A stretch of 64,000 bases of DNA from assembly GCF_021502725.1 (NCBI RefSeq), contig NZ_JAKFFS010000001.1:1922001-1986000 (forward strand), in the 5' to 3' direction. Shown in pieces: positions 42,718 to 53,300 of this stretch (positions within the stretch are counted from its first letter, which is position 1; the number at the start of each line of letters is the position of its first letter). The DNA comes from Dyadobacter sp. CY345 (GTDB lineage Bacteria > Bacteroidota > Bacteroidia > Cytophagales > Spirosomataceae). The translations under genes and the position numbers were made by a program. The notes beneath the pieces are model-generated. The model worked only from the letters and a program-made list of their open reading frames with translations. It was not told the DNA's origin and ran no database searches.

Positions 42718-43023
42718 TGCTTATCAGTCCGAACCGTAATCGGATATGACGAATGGGGCCATTTTTAGATTCTATCCGTGAGTTGATGTTGTGTTCGATC
42801 GTTTAATTATTGCACATCACGAACAAGGCTTTCGGCAGGTGGGGCTTTGAAACTCGCGCGTCCCTAAGTAATTTGATGCAAATTGTTGATTTTCAATTTC
42901 TTATAAATTATCAAAATGCTGCCGTCCGCCGAAACAACAGCACAATTAGATTTCTAGTGCTCAATTTATCACCTCAGTCCTCACTTGCCACTAACCTATG
43001 TTGAGAGCAGTTTTTCTTGTCCG
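42718..43023. other. Intergenic stretch, nothing recognised
   Basis: Some 300 bases between the AraC fragment and the DUF4412-like gene end. No hairpin, repeat or frame of note. Confidence 0.4.
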
Positions 43024-43665
43024 TCAGTATGGGCTTTTCATTGTTTTCGAGTTCGAAGGTAACGTAAAAAATGAATTGTCAAGTTTCATCTCTGTTATAC
43101 TTGTTGCAGTACTTTCTAATGAAAATTGTGCGTTCTCAATTACTGATTTCAGAGGTAACGAATTTGATTTAGAAACAAAGTCATACCAATTTCCGAATTT
43201 ATGATTTACAAAAGCTTTGCTGTCTACTGAGAACTTGGAATTGAAATAGTATTTTTGAACTCCATTCTTACAAGTCAACACCAATTCGTCGCACTTGTAT
43301 CCAAGTATGTCAATGATGCCTTTGTTAAGTTCATATTTTATAACTTCATCTGGGTTTGTCGATCCGTCATTCCACAAAAATGCTTCAGCGTTCGCCATTT
43401 TTGTGTAAAGTTTATTTTCGCTGTTTATATAATATTGTGACTGAAATAACGTCCCATTTGCTACTGATTTGTAGTTGCCATTTTTTATAAAATATTCTTG
43501 TGTCGCGCCCATCATTGAAGTAAATTGATCGTCTGCAATATTTGGTATTTTACTTTTATAAGAGTTTGTGTAGATTACTTTGCCTTCAAATGTCTGCGCG
43601 AATGAAGTAATAGATGTTAAAAATGTTGTAACAAAAATCAATAATGTTTTTTTCATTTTTTTCAT
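43024..43665 (-). CDS. Secreted GLPGLI/DUF4412-like protein
   Basis: A 213-residue secreted protein. Residues 1-22 are a signal peptide (KKTLLIFVTTFLTSITSFAQ). The mature part has FEGKVIYTN, a long strand-rich segment with YKSVANGTLFQSQYYIN and ILGYKCDELVLTCKNGVQ, like the GLPGLI and DUF4412 families of Bacteroidota, which have unknown function. The family is a guess from this pattern. Upstream frame stays open to 43755, but the ATG at 43665 begins the signal peptide. Single gene. Confidence 0.7.
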   Translation of the reverse strand: MKKMKKTLLIFVTTFLTSITSFAQTFEGKVIYTNSYKSKIPNIADDQFTSMMGATQEYFIKNGNYKSVANGTLFQSQYYINSENKLYTKMANAEAFLWNDGSTNPDEVIKYELNKGIIDILGYKCDELVLTCKNGVQKYYFNSKFSVDSKAFVNHKFGNWYDFVSKSNSLPLKSVIENAQFSLESTATSITEMKLDNSFFTLPSNSKTMKSPY

Positions 43666-44057
43666 TGTTATTTTGTTAATATTCGATTTGAGTTTCTTGG
43701 TCCTGTTATATTTCGAAGAATAATGAAGTCTCTTTTTTATTATTAAACGTTTCAATTTTTACTCATCAGTCAGGCGGATAATAGCCGATTACTCATTTTT
43801 TTGTTTAAATTATATTGAGCATCTTTTATGTCCGATGTTTTTATTACAAAATTTGTACTGCTTATTTCAGTCAGACTGCCATTTAAAAAATCTACATTTT
43901 CAATCTTCTGTAAATAACTGTTTTTAGATAAGAATATGGATTTGTCAATTCGCTTTTAATTGGCGTAGTGGCGGATTACGGACTATAAACCTGTCAATTC
44001 AATATAAATGTTGGTGCGTGGTAGAATGTTTAGTTAACCACGAAAACCACCTTTGAC
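43666..44057. other. Intergenic stretch, nothing recognised
   Basis: About 390 AT-rich bases between two minus-strand genes; it should hold the promoter of the DUF4412-like gene and the 3' end of the MGMT-like transcript. No clear hairpin. Confidence 0.4.
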
Positions 44058-44498
44058 CTAAACGCCTGCTGGCGCAAGTGGTTCGATTGATTCGCTTTCG
44101 CTGTTAATTTGTTGTATTAAAAAATGTTGTCCAAATGTAAGCTTTTTTGCCAGTGCGCTATTCGGTTCTATTGCTCTCCAAAAAGGTGTAATTTCGTCTA
44201 AACTTTTTCCTTGCTGCAATTTTTCATAATTTGCTTCTGCTACGATTCGTAAGAATAATCCTGTTGTTACGGGGCACGTGTAGTCTGCATTATGTTCCAA
44301 TGCGAGGTCTTTCCGTAAATTTTTTATTTCAATACGTTTTCCAAAACCAATTTCTCGAATATACTGATCGATTAGTTGCGGTGTTGCGATAAACATATTA
44401 CTTCCTGCCGGTATATCAGCAAAATCATATTCAGTTCGTTTTATTTTTGGATCTTTTTTATCATTCAATTTATCAAGCCAGCTTTTTTTCTTTGCCAT
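44058..44498 (-). CDS. MGMT-like family protein
   Basis: A 146-residue protein with the pattern KSWLDKLNDKKDPKIKR, MFIATPQLIDQYIREIGFGK and ADYTCPVTTGLFLRIVAEAN seen in the family annotated as MGMT-like. The segment with IATPQLIDQYIREIGFGKRI corresponds to the winged-helix-like DNA-binding fold of alkyltransferases, but the reactive PCHR motif of O6-methylguanine-DNA methyltransferase is absent; the Cys in TCPVTTG is the only candidate. It may recognise DNA or act on alkylated bases by another route. Single gene. Confidence 0.75.
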   Translation of the reverse strand: MAKKKSWLDKLNDKKDPKIKRTEYDFADIPAGSNMFIATPQLIDQYIREIGFGKRIEIKNLRKDLALEHNADYTCPVTTGLFLRIVAEANYEKLQQGKSLDEITPFWRAIEPNSALAKKLTFGQHFLIQQINSESESIEPLAPAGV

Positions 44499-45310
44499 TT
44501 TATCCTTCTGATTTGGTGTTTAAATTGGTCCTAAAAATATTCATTGTTTTGTCAAGGTCAATGAAAATTAAATTCAAAACCCTCAATATGGATTGTCAAT
44601 AGTAACTACTTCTTTGAATTCTTGGTGGTGTTAGTTGAAGTCCTTCAAGAGAACTATCTCAAGATTATTCTCAATGAAATATTTTGCTCTTTTCAAACTT
44701 TCAAAATATGTCTTTTTCGTTTCCTTCATTTTGTCTGTCGGGTGTGTTTTTTAATCACTACTGCCAACGTTGCATTTACGAAAGATATGGCGAACTTTTT
44801 GAATACGTCTGCGTTAAGTATTGATATTATCTGACAGCATTTATGTGAATACAGGCTTTGAAAATGTTTTGTAGCATGGAATTTGCTTAAAGTTATTTTT
44901 TACAAACTGCTGATGCAACTCGGTTCTTCTTTATGCTGTCTCTCAAAAAGTCAGTCGGCAGATTTTTTAGATCGTTTTATAGAACACGGAGCGTGAGGAT
45001 TCGGATGTTGTCTTTGTTCATCAAAGATGTAGTATAAAATTCCTTCGCCGTCCAATTTAATTGTTGCTGATCAGAGTCTGATTTGTTTAAAATAGGATAG
45101 ATCGGTATTTTCGCCTTCGCAGATAAATTAAACATTACCTTAAATTCACATCTTTTATTTTCGGTTTGACTGCCTGATTTAAACCACACCCCCAAACCAA
45201 AAAAATCCCCCACAAGCCAAAGCCCGCAGGAGATTTTCAAAACTTAAAAACCAGAATTGGAAACCAAAAATGAAAAATAGCAACTCAAAATCCTTATTTA
45301 TTCCAACAGC
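44499..45310. other. Intergenic stretch, about 800 bases
   Basis: Long AT-rich gap. A minus-strand frame at 44977-45240 begins inside a terminator and has no motif, and a plus-strand frame at 44622-44834 is hydrophobic but unrecognised; I reject both. It contains the terminator at 45199-45237, the second copy of the repeat seen behind the pirin operon. No other structure noticed. Confidence 0.5.
45199..45237 (-). terminator. Terminator after the Gfo/Idh/MocA gene (repeat copy B)
   Basis: On the minus strand AAAATCTCCTGCGGGC, loop TTTG and GCTTGTGGGGGATTTT form a 16-bp stem with no mismatch when G-U pairs are allowed, then a seven-base T run. It lies 74 bases behind the stop codon at 45311. 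The wider block 45181-45237 is closely related to 25565-25620. Confidence 0.75.
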
Positions 45311-46636
45311 CTAGAACTTCCGATAAACCCCACCCAAATATTGGTTAGCATCTTCCTCTGCAAACTGCGCCTTTTTAGCATCCCAGTGTAATGTTTTATT
45401 TGGGAAACGGCCGGCGATTACGCCCAGCAAAATAGTTTCCGTAAGGCGGGAAGCGTAAGAGAAAGGCGCGCTGCATGTCGCTTTGCCCAAACAAGCATCC
45501 ACAAATTCATGGTAATGTTTGTGTACCTCCGAGCTATACTCACGGACAGGTTCGCTCAATTTGAATGGCGTGATATCGATTTCCTTATAGGCACCGTCAA
45601 CGATCAGTTTCGGCATTACCTGGAAATGCGGCAGATACAATCTCCCTTTTTCTCCAATGAACATCGCTCCCTGGTCGTGCAGATCAGCACCGTCCGGAAG
45701 CATCAGATCTTCGCGTTGCTTGTCTGCGCCCACGCCATCATACCAGACCCATTTCAGGGTATCCGCAGTATATTTTGTGCCCGGAAATTCATATGTAACC
45801 ATGTTTTTTTCAGGGTATCCAAATCCGTTCGGTTTTCTGCAATTGTTGGTGATCGTTCTTGGCACATCCAGTTGCAAAGCGTTATACGGTGTGTCAAAAA
45901 TATGCACACCCATATCACCCAACGTAGCACAGCCATAATCAACAAGCTTGCGCCAGTTGCCAGGATGGTAGAAACCGTCTTTATAAGGTCTTTCTGCGGA
46001 AGTACCTTGCCACAAATTCCAGTCCAGGTTGGCTGGTACTGGATCGCTGGTTTCCGGAACGGGGCCATTGTAACCCCAGTTTTTGGGCGACCAGGCTCTT
46101 ACAGTATGTACTTTCCCGACAATTCCGGATTGGATCAGCAAAGTGGCCAGTTTGTAGTCATAAAAAGAATGCACCTGAATACCCATCTGGGTTACCAGTT
46201 TTTTGTCTTTGGCCATTTTATCCATCGCCCTTGCTTCTTTTACGTAATGCGTCAGCGGCTTTTGGCAATAAACAGGTTTATTCATTTCCATGGCCATGAT
46301 CGATGCCGGCGCGTGGGTGTGATCCGGCGTAGACACAATCACAGCATCGATATCCTTGCTCATTTCTTTAAGCATCACGCGGTAATCCTTGTACGTTTTT
46401 GCATTCGGAAATTTGGTTTTTACCTCCGCCAAAACATTGGCATCAACATCACAAAGTGCAACCACATCCACGTTGCTATGAGTAGATATGGACGCCAGAT
46501 CCGCCTGGCCCATTCCACCTAAACCGATATGCGCAGTTCTCAGACGTTTGTCGGCAGAAAATGCCCATGATTCAGCAGGTATCATGGCAAGGGAAGATAA
46601 GGCGGCTGCATTTTTTAGGAACTCTCTTTTATTCAT
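45311..46636 (-). CDS. Gfo/Idh/MocA family oxidoreductase, exported
   Basis: A 441-residue NAD(P)-dependent sugar-type oxidoreductase. A signal-like N-terminus (MNKREFLKNAAALSSLAMI) precedes the Rossmann domain with GLGGMG at residues 38-43 and the CQKPLTH lysine motif near residue 125. The second domain contains the WNLWQGTSAERPY and HPGNWRKLVDYGCATLGDMG features of the secreted Bacteroidota subgroup. These enzymes act on polysaccharide-derived sugars or glycosides in the periplasm. A divergent serine hydrolase is at 46906; the intervening sequence has no shared palindrome that I see. Confidence 0.9.
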   Translation of the reverse strand: MNKREFLKNAAALSSLAMIPAESWAFSADKRLRTAHIGLGGMGQADLASISTHSNVDVVALCDVDANVLAEVKTKFPNAKTYKDYRVMLKEMSKDIDAVIVSTPDHTHAPASIMAMEMNKPVYCQKPLTHYVKEARAMDKMAKDKKLVTQMGIQVHSFYDYKLATLLIQSGIVGKVHTVRAWSPKNWGYNGPVPETSDPVPANLDWNLWQGTSAERPYKDGFYHPGNWRKLVDYGCATLGDMGVHIFDTPYNALQLDVPRTITNNCRKPNGFGYPEKNMVTYEFPGTKYTADTLKWVWYDGVGADKQREDLMLPDGADLHDQGAMFIGEKGRLYLPHFQVMPKLIVDGAYKEIDITPFKLSEPVREYSSEVHKHYHEFVDACLGKATCSAPFSYASRLTETILLGVIAGRFPNKTLHWDAKKAQFAEEDANQYLGGVYRKF

Positions 46637-46905
46637 GAATTGAAAGGTTAAATTATTTTGGGGTTAGAAATAAGGTATATAAAGTGCATATAAAAACTTA
46701 TCGGTTTGATAAATATATAAGTTTAACCAACACAGTTTCGAAAAACCTTAAAATTGAGCTGTTTTTGGGTGAATTCCAAAGACGTAAATAAATATTGTCT
46801 GGCTAACCATTAAACATCCTGATCTTACCACTCATGTAAATGGTTATGCAAGGTACTTGGTAATATAAATATCTTCAATAATTCAAAACATTATCCTTAT
46901 CAAAC

Positions 46906-48009
46906 ATGCGTAAAATACATCTTCTCCTTTTATCTCTTACTTTGTTTTTTTGCCAGGTAAACGCTCAAACTTCGGATGCGCTCATAAGCAGACTAGGGGA
47001 GGAGTATATCAAATCGCCTGAGGCTATTGGACTTTCTATTGCCGTATATCATCTTGATAAGGCCAATTATTACAATTTTGGAACAACTGAAAAAGGTAAA
47101 GACCAACCAGCCACAGCTGCCACGGTATATGAGATCGGTTCAATAACTAAGACCTTTGTCAGCACCTTATTGGCTTTTGCAGTTACAGAGGGCAAAGTAA
47201 AGTTGGATGACGATATTCGCAATTATCTTCCGGGGGATTATTTAAATTTAGCCTATCAGGGTGAAGCAGTCAAGCTGGTCCATTTGGCAAACCTGACCTC
47301 TGAACTACCCAACTGGCTACCCGATAAACCGGAAGTGTTTCAGGGAATCGCCTCGGATTCAATTCCTTACGTGCTATTAGATTTGCATAAAAATTACACG
47401 CAACAAGACTTTTATCGTGACTTGAAGTCTGTTCAATTGAAGTCTGCTCCCGGAAAGAATATTCGGCACTCGAACGTAGCTGCTCAGTTGTTAGGATTCA
47501 TTCTGGAACACGTGTATCAAAAGCCGCTTGAACTCCTTGTTAAGCAATATATTACGCAACCGCTCGGGATGAATCAAACGAACTTCGTCATTTCTCAAAC
47601 AAAGCCAATGGCAAAAGGATACGATGCCAAGGGGAACACGATGCCCTACGTCACGATGAAGGATAGTCAGGGGGCAGGCGGCCTGACCTCAACTGCCGAG
47701 GACATGATAAAATATATCAGATTTCAACTCAATGAAACCAATAGCGCAGTGATGTTAAGTCATCAAAAAACAGTTGAAGGTCCTAAGAACTTCGTGGGCT
47801 TGAACTGGCAATTAGGCAACACGGATACAGGCAACCGGAAAATCTGGCACACGGGTGGCACCTTTGGTTTTAGCAGTTACGTTGTAATTTATCCTGAAAG
47901 TAAATTAGGTATCGTGGTATTGGCTAACGAGTCTGACGGAATGACTCAAAATAAACTGGTCAATATTGCCAGCCAGATTGGTGATAGTCTGACAAATGCA
48001 ACGAAATGA
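46906..48009 (+). CDS. Serine hydrolase, class C beta-lactamase fold
   Basis: A 367-residue secreted protein with signal peptide (residues 1-20). The active-site motifs are SITK (Ser79-Lys82), HSN in NIRHSNVAAQL in place of YxN, and HTGG in KIWHTGGTFGF in place of KTG. This is the pattern of esterase-like or D-aminopeptidase-type penicillin-binding-fold proteins rather than real AmpC enzymes. Likely acts on peptidoglycan fragments or esters. Single gene with no apparent regulator. ATG at 46906. Confidence 0.88.
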   Translation: MRKIHLLLLSLTLFFCQVNAQTSDALISRLGEEYIKSPEAIGLSIAVYHLDKANYYNFGTTEKGKDQPATAATVYEIGSITKTFVSTLLAFAVTEGKVKLDDDIRNYLPGDYLNLAYQGEAVKLVHLANLTSELPNWLPDKPEVFQGIASDSIPYVLLDLHKNYTQQDFYRDLKSVQLKSAPGKNIRHSNVAAQLLGFILEHVYQKPLELLVKQYITQPLGMNQTNFVISQTKPMAKGYDAKGNTMPYVTMKDSQGAGGLTSTAEDMIKYIRFQLNETNSAVMLSHQKTVEGPKNFVGLNWQLGNTDTGNRKIWHTGGTFGFSSYVVIYPESKLGIVVLANESDGMTQNKLVNIASQIGDSLTNATK

Positions 48010-48085
48010 TGTTACTTTTGAAAAGTACACATAAGCTGAGACGAGGTTGATCCATGACCGCTATACGAGAGAAATAGCCATCATT

Positions 48086-49012
48086 CTAGTTAAACGCTTC
48101 CCTGAATGCCAATGGCGATTGGTTGGTTTTCGACTTGAACAATTTGCTAAATGATTGGGGATGTTCAAAGCCTAATTTGTATGCGATTTCACTCACAGAC
48201 AAATTGGTTGTTGAAAGCTGTTGTTTGGCTTTTTCAATCAGCTTTTCATGTATATGCTGTTGGGTTGTAAGGCCGGTAAGGGTTTTAAGTAACCCGCTGA
48301 GATAATCAGAGGATACGTGCAGCTGCCCGGCAAGGTAGCTGACGGACGGTAAACCTTTTTCCGTAATATCCACATCATCAAAATAGCTGACCAGTTCCTG
48401 ATTGAGGCGGTCAAGTATCTGATGATTTGTGATACGCCGTGTCAGGAATTGGCGTTCGTAGAAACGTTCAGAATAGTTGAGCAAAGATTCGAGCTGTGTA
48501 ATAATGATATCGTGAGTAAACTTATCAAGATTATTATGATACTCCTGGCTGATGTTTCCGATGATTTGCATCAGTGTAGCTTCTTCTTTGTCCGACAGAA
48601 ACAAGGCTTCATTGACAGAATAATCAAAAAACGGATATTGTTTGATCTTGTTGGTCAAAGCAGTATTCCACATAAAATCGGGATGGATCAGCAGCATCCA
48701 GCCTGATTGATCGGGAGAGCTATACTTTTGAGGAGCAAACCCTGTAATCTGGCCTGGCGACATAAAGCTGAGCACGCCTTCATCAAAATCGTATACCTGC
48801 TGCCCATATTTAACTTTTACCGGCGATTTAAAGTTTTTTTTCAGTGATATATTATAAAAACCATACAAAACACTTCCCGCAAATCCTGCCGGAATTTCTT
48901 CGAACGGTCCAATTTCGATGACACTGATTAATGGATGTTCAGGGCTTGGCAGGCCCAGCAATTTGTGAAACTCGCTGATGGTTTCAATCTGGTGTGGTTG
49001 ATTCTTTTCCAT
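48086..49012 (-). CDS. AraC family regulator (type B) in operon with an NmrA-type reductase
   Basis: A 308-residue AraC regulator of the group that includes 14740 and 20148 (SEFHKLLGLPSPEHPLI near residue 14, VNEALFLSDKE, ERFYERQFLTRR). DNA-binding half from residue 210: LAGQLHVSSDYLSGLLKTLT, then FEHPQSFSKLFKSKTN. It begins 12 bases behind the stop of the upstream reductase gene and is in an operon with it. Its probable site is the 21-bp direct repeat at 49995-50023 in front of that operon. Effector unknown. Confidence 0.9.
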   Translation of the reverse strand: MEKNQPHQIETISEFHKLLGLPSPEHPLISVIEIGPFEEIPAGFAGSVLYGFYNISLKKNFKSPVKVKYGQQVYDFDEGVLSFMSPGQITGFAPQKYSSPDQSGWMLLIHPDFMWNTALTNKIKQYPFFDYSVNEALFLSDKEEATLMQIIGNISQEYHNNLDKFTHDIIITQLESLLNYSERFYERQFLTRRITNHQILDRLNQELVSYFDDVDITEKGLPSVSYLAGQLHVSSDYLSGLLKTLTGLTTQQHIHEKLIEKAKQQLSTTNLSVSEIAYKLGFEHPQSFSKLFKSKTNQSPLAFREAFN

Positions 49013-49024
49013 TATACAAATATG

Positions 49025-49945
49025 CTATTTTTTCCGATATACCATGAATGCCTGCTCCACAGCCTGATTGTAGGAAATCGGCTGGCGCGGCAGCAGTTTT
49101 CTTATTGCAGCAGGATCTCCAATCAAATCTTCTCCCAGGCCATCCAATGCACCTTTTATGGAACCTTTCGGTGCTTTGGAAAGGCGTTCGATCAGCGGTG
49201 CTGCGAAACGTAAAGCTGCCAACGGAATGTGAATCTTCCGGGGATGACGATGACCAATTACATCAGCGGCAGCGTCAATGAATTGATCACTAGTCAGGAC
49301 GTCGTCACTGCCCACCTCGTAGCACTTACGGTATGCGTCCTGTTTATTTAATACGCCGATAAGAATATACACCAGATCATCGATTGCGATGCAGCGAAGC
49401 TTGTTGCGCCCGTTGCCAACTACAAACGCTGTATTTTTCTGCGCATTTGCGAGCACCATATTAAATCCCAATCCACCGATACCGACGATCATCCCTGGTT
49501 GTATCACCGTAACATCGAGACTAGTGTTCAAAAGATATTGTTGTATTTTCGACCGCCCCTGCGTCCATGCATCTTTGGAATCTTCCGAAATTCCCAATGA
49601 TGTAACGTAGATCACGCGACGAACGTTTTGCATTTGACAAGCCTTAACAATATTTTGAATACCATTCATTTCAATGTCCATAAAACCCTGATCGGCAGTG
49701 CCGGCGTGTTGCGGTGCCAGCGTATGTATGGAAATGTAAACGGCGTCCATGGATTCAAGCGCTCCCTGAATGGATGAAAAATCGGTGATATCACCTTTAA
49801 CAATCTCACAGCCGCTGTCAGCGAGTTCTTTTACTTTATCAGGGTTGCGAACGAGGCAACGTACCAAATATCCATCTGCCAATAATTGACGAACTAAATA
49901 ACCACCTACAAAACCCGACGCACCAATAACCAATATCCTTTTCAT
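49025..49945 (-). CDS. NmrA/NAD(P)H-binding family oxidoreductase
   Basis: A 306-residue atypical short-chain dehydrogenase. The cofactor motif is GASGFVG (residues 8-14) and the region continues YLVRQLLADGYLVRCLVRN; the central VTSLGISEDS and later VIQPGMIVGIGG segments are typical of the NmrA/complex-I NDUFA9-like proteins. No Tyr-x-x-x-Lys catalytic pair of classical SDRs stands out. Unlike 23155 it is paired with an AraC rather than an HxlR regulator. First gene of the operon; the 21-bp direct repeat is 50 bases upstream. Confidence 0.88.
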   Translation of the reverse strand: MKRILVIGASGFVGGYLVRQLLADGYLVRCLVRNPDKVKELADSGCEIVKGDITDFSSIQGALESMDAVYISIHTLAPQHAGTADQGFMDIEMNGIQNIVKACQMQNVRRVIYVTSLGISEDSKDAWTQGRSKIQQYLLNTSLDVTVIQPGMIVGIGGLGFNMVLANAQKNTAFVVGNGRNKLRCIAIDDLVYILIGVLNKQDAYRKCYEVGSDDVLTSDQFIDAAADVIGHRHPRKIHIPLAALRFAAPLIERLSKAPKGSIKGALDGLGEDLIGDPAAIRKLLPRQPISYNQAVEQAFMVYRKK

Positions 49946-49994
49946 ATCTTATGTTTTTTATTTATACAAAGCTCCTTAAAATGCCATGGAACGG

Positions 49995-50023
49995 TTGTAG
50001 TCAAATCCGGTTTAATTGTAGCC
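49995..50023 (-). promoter_or_regulatory. Candidate AraC type B operator: 21-bp direct repeat
   Basis: On the minus strand GGCTACAA (50016-50023) and GACTACAA (49995-50002) form a direct repeat with a 21-bp period, 50 bases before the NmrA gene ATG. A -7-like GAGCTTTG lies 20 bases further (49967-49974). Same period as the repeats at 20045-20072 and 31092-31119, with a related CTA core. Confidence 0.55.
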
Positions 50024-50301
50024 GAAAACAGTATTGCCATTTAAATACTTAGAACGATTTGGCTGGTTTGTAATCAAGGAGTAGGGCCAATGCTGTTTGT
50101 TCTGTAACATTTAATCAAATTCCGATCTTCCGAATTCTGTCCACTTTCAAATACTCTTTGCAAATTGATTCAACGTTTATTCTGTCGCGGTGAATACTTA
50201 AAGCCTTTGAACACGACAGCGAAGGTGTTGAGAAAAAACCTGTTTCCATTTGAATATTCCAAAGTATATTTGTAATATTTATTCGTAAGGTGATCGAAAA
50301 T

Positions 50302-50315
50302 ATGTAATATTACAT
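50302..50315. promoter_or_regulatory. 14-bp palindrome before the large kinase gene
   Basis: ATGTAATATTACAT is perfectly palindromic and ends four bases before the ATG at 50320. It could be an operator or could affect translation start; no regulator is known. Confidence 0.4.
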
Positions 50316-50319
50316 CGAC

Positions 50320-53300
50320 ATGTTAAAACATGATTTGTTTGGACAGGTATCGAAATCTCGAAATAATTTGAAAGTTCTCTATAATTTTCTTCTTCCGTTT
50401 TTACTACTGCTCTGGCCAGTGTTGTCGGTAGGGCAAGGCCTGGGATTTCGGCAGTTGACTACAAGCCGCGGATTGTCACAAAGCCATGTGGGATCCATTT
50501 TAATGGATAAAAAAGGCTTCATGTGGTTCGGTACTGATGACGGGCTAAATCGCTATGACGGATACACTTTCAAACATTACAAGCATGAGCCGAGTGATAC
50601 CAGCAGCATCGACGATAGCTATATCAATCATATTCTTGAAGATCGTGGCGGCCAGTTGTGGGTGGCAACTTCTGGCGGGCTGAACTTATTTGACCGGGGA
50701 GGAGAAAAATTTAAAAATTTCAAAAGTATACTGGGAAGGCGCGCAGTTAACAAAATATTTCAGGATCGCAGCGGCAGGTTGTGGCTGGGAACTGATAATG
50801 GCCTTGTTCTATTTGATGCTAACAAAGGTAGCGCAAGGTCATTTTTGCGTAGTAACGGTGCGAACGGAAACTATAAAAAACCACTGAACATATCAGGCAT
50901 TGCTGAAGACGACGATGGGCAATTGTGGATTGGTTCGGATATTGGTCTCTACAAGTTTGATCCCAAATCATTAAAATACAGGGCTTATTTTTCAGGAAAC
51001 GATAGTGGCGCGCTCAAATCAAGCTGGATAAAAGTATTATACAAAGATACAGACCATAACATCTGGGTCGGCACACGTGGCGGCGGACTTTCGGTAATGA
51101 AAGCGGGTTCCAATTCTTTCAAAACCTATCAATATAACCCGTCAGATAGCCAAAGCATATCCCATAATGATATTCTTTCCCTGATGCAGAACCAGGACGG
51201 CAAGTTATGGGTCGGCACAGAAAATGGCGGCATCAGTATTTACAATCCATTAACTGATAACTTTGACAGAATAACGCATATTGAAGGTGATAATACCGCC
51301 CTGAGTGATAATTCCGTGTATTGCATTTACAGGGACCGGCTGCAAAATGTATGGGTAGGCACATTTTCAGGCGGGGTAAATTTTTTATCTCATTTTAGAA
51401 AGAAATTTTCGACATTCCGGAAAACCAATTCTTATAATAATGCGCTGAGCAATAATCTGGTTCTGTCGATTTGCGGCGATAACGATCCCGATAAAATCTG
51501 GATAGGCACCGATGGGGGAGGGCTGAATTCCTTTGACAGAAAAACCAAGCAATTTAAGGCTTACCGGCATGATCCGGCCAATAAGAATACGCCAAGTAAC
51601 GATTATGTTATATCCATTGTTAAAGTCTCGGAGAGCGTTCTTGGACTGGCTTACCATATGGGCGGGTTTGACCTGTTTAATACAGTTACCGGCGTTTTTG
51701 AGCATCATATGCCAGTTGCCGGAGATCCTGGCAGCCTGATCACGTCGGATATTAATAATATTTTTAAAGATCGAAGCGGTGGCATTTGGCTTGGGACCTG
51801 GAAGGGAGGGCTTGAATTTTACGATACCCAGACGGGTAGGATTACTCACTATCAGCATGATCCGGAAGACAGCAGAAGCATCAGCGGGAATATTGTCACC
51901 AAAGTTTTTGAAGACCAAAGCGGCAAGTTATGGGTTGGCACCTATGAAGGGCTGAATCTTTTTGACCGGCAGTCAAAACGGTTTACGCGGTACCAGGCCA
52001 AAACAAGCGATTTAAATTCCTTATCCAGCGATAAAATTCAGACCATTCAGCAATCCCGCGATGGCAACCTTTGGGTAGGGACCCTGGGCGGCGGGCTTAA
52101 CCATTTTGACCCTATAAAAAACAAGTTTACCGTCTTTACAGAAAAACAGGGACTGGCAAGCAATGTGATATACGGGATCATGGAAGATAAAAAAGGTCAC
52201 CTATGGCTAAGTACAAATAACGGGATCAGTGATTTTGATCCGAAGAATAAAAGTTTTAAGAATTATGGTCTTGCCGACGGCTTACAGGGCAATGAATTCA
52301 AAAGCAACTCTTTTTTTCAAAGTCAGGATGGCGAAATGTTTTTTGGCGGGGTAAGGGGATTTACAGCTTTTTTTCCGGATAAGTTGACCGACAATACGCA
52401 GGTACCTCCTGTTTACATCACTAGTTTTTCAGTATTTAATAAGCCGGTTGCAATAGGTGAAGATTCCCCGCTCGTCACCAGTGCCAGTGAGACCAGGCAG
52501 ATTAATCTCACTTACGAGCAGTCTGTATTTTCTTTTGAATTTTCTGCATTAAACTTCACAATGCCAGAGAAAAACCAATATGCTTATCAGTTAAAAGGTT
52601 TTGACAAGGACTGGACATTTAGTGGTACATCCAGGAAGGCCACTTACACCAATCTGGATCCGGGGAACTATATATTTTGTGTGAAGGCGGCTAACAATGA
52701 TGGCCTGTGGAACAATCAGGGGACGCAGGTACGTGTCCATGTCGAAGCGGCTTTCTGGCAAACGCTTTGGTTTAAACTTGCGATGGCAGCTTTATTTGCC
52801 GGATTGATGCTTGGTTTATACCTGCTTCGCATGCGTATCCTTAAAGAGCAAAAAGCTGTACTGATTAATCAGGTTGAAGAAAGGACAAAAGAAATCAGCA
52901 GGCAAAAACAGGAAATTCTTGCTCAGTCTGATCGTTTGCGCCAATTGAACAGTGAGCTACAAACCCAGTATCATCAGGAGCATCTGGCGCGTCAGGATGC
53001 TGAAAAGGCAAACCAGGCTAAGAGCATTTTTTTAGCGACAATGAGCCATGAAATCCGAACGCCAATGAACGGCGTAATGGGTATGGCTATGCTGCTTTCG
53101 CATACTGCACAAACATCGGAACAGGCAGAATATACAAATACGATCGTCAAAAGTGGCGAAAGCTTGTTGACAGTAATTAACGACATTCTTGATTTTTCAA
53201 AAATTGAGTCTGGAAACATTGAACTGGAATCGATTGATTTTGACCTTCGCGAGTGTATAGAAAGCGTACTGGATTTGTTTGCATCCAAAGCCGCGGAGGT

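Larger units (their letters stand above)
49946..50319. other. Divergent intergenic region with operator and palindrome
   Basis: About 370 bases between the NmrA-AraC operon and the large kinase gene. It holds the direct repeat at 49995-50023 and the palindrome at 50302-50315, given separately, and a TATATTTG (50265-50272) that fits the -7 consensus for the kinase gene. Confidence 0.5.

Noticed and set aside
44977..45240. 87-codon minus-strand frame upstream of the MGMT-like gene
   Set aside because: It begins within a terminator hairpin; no recognisable domain.
45509..46522. 337-codon plus-strand frame opposite the Gfo/Idh/MocA gene
   Set aside because: Antisense shadow; the minus-strand protein has all family motifs, the plus-strand one has none.
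48007..48030. Small inverted repeat TACTTTT/AAAAGTA after the serine hydrolase stop
   Set aside because: Arms of seven AT-rich bases with a one-base centre and no T tract; too weak to call a terminator.
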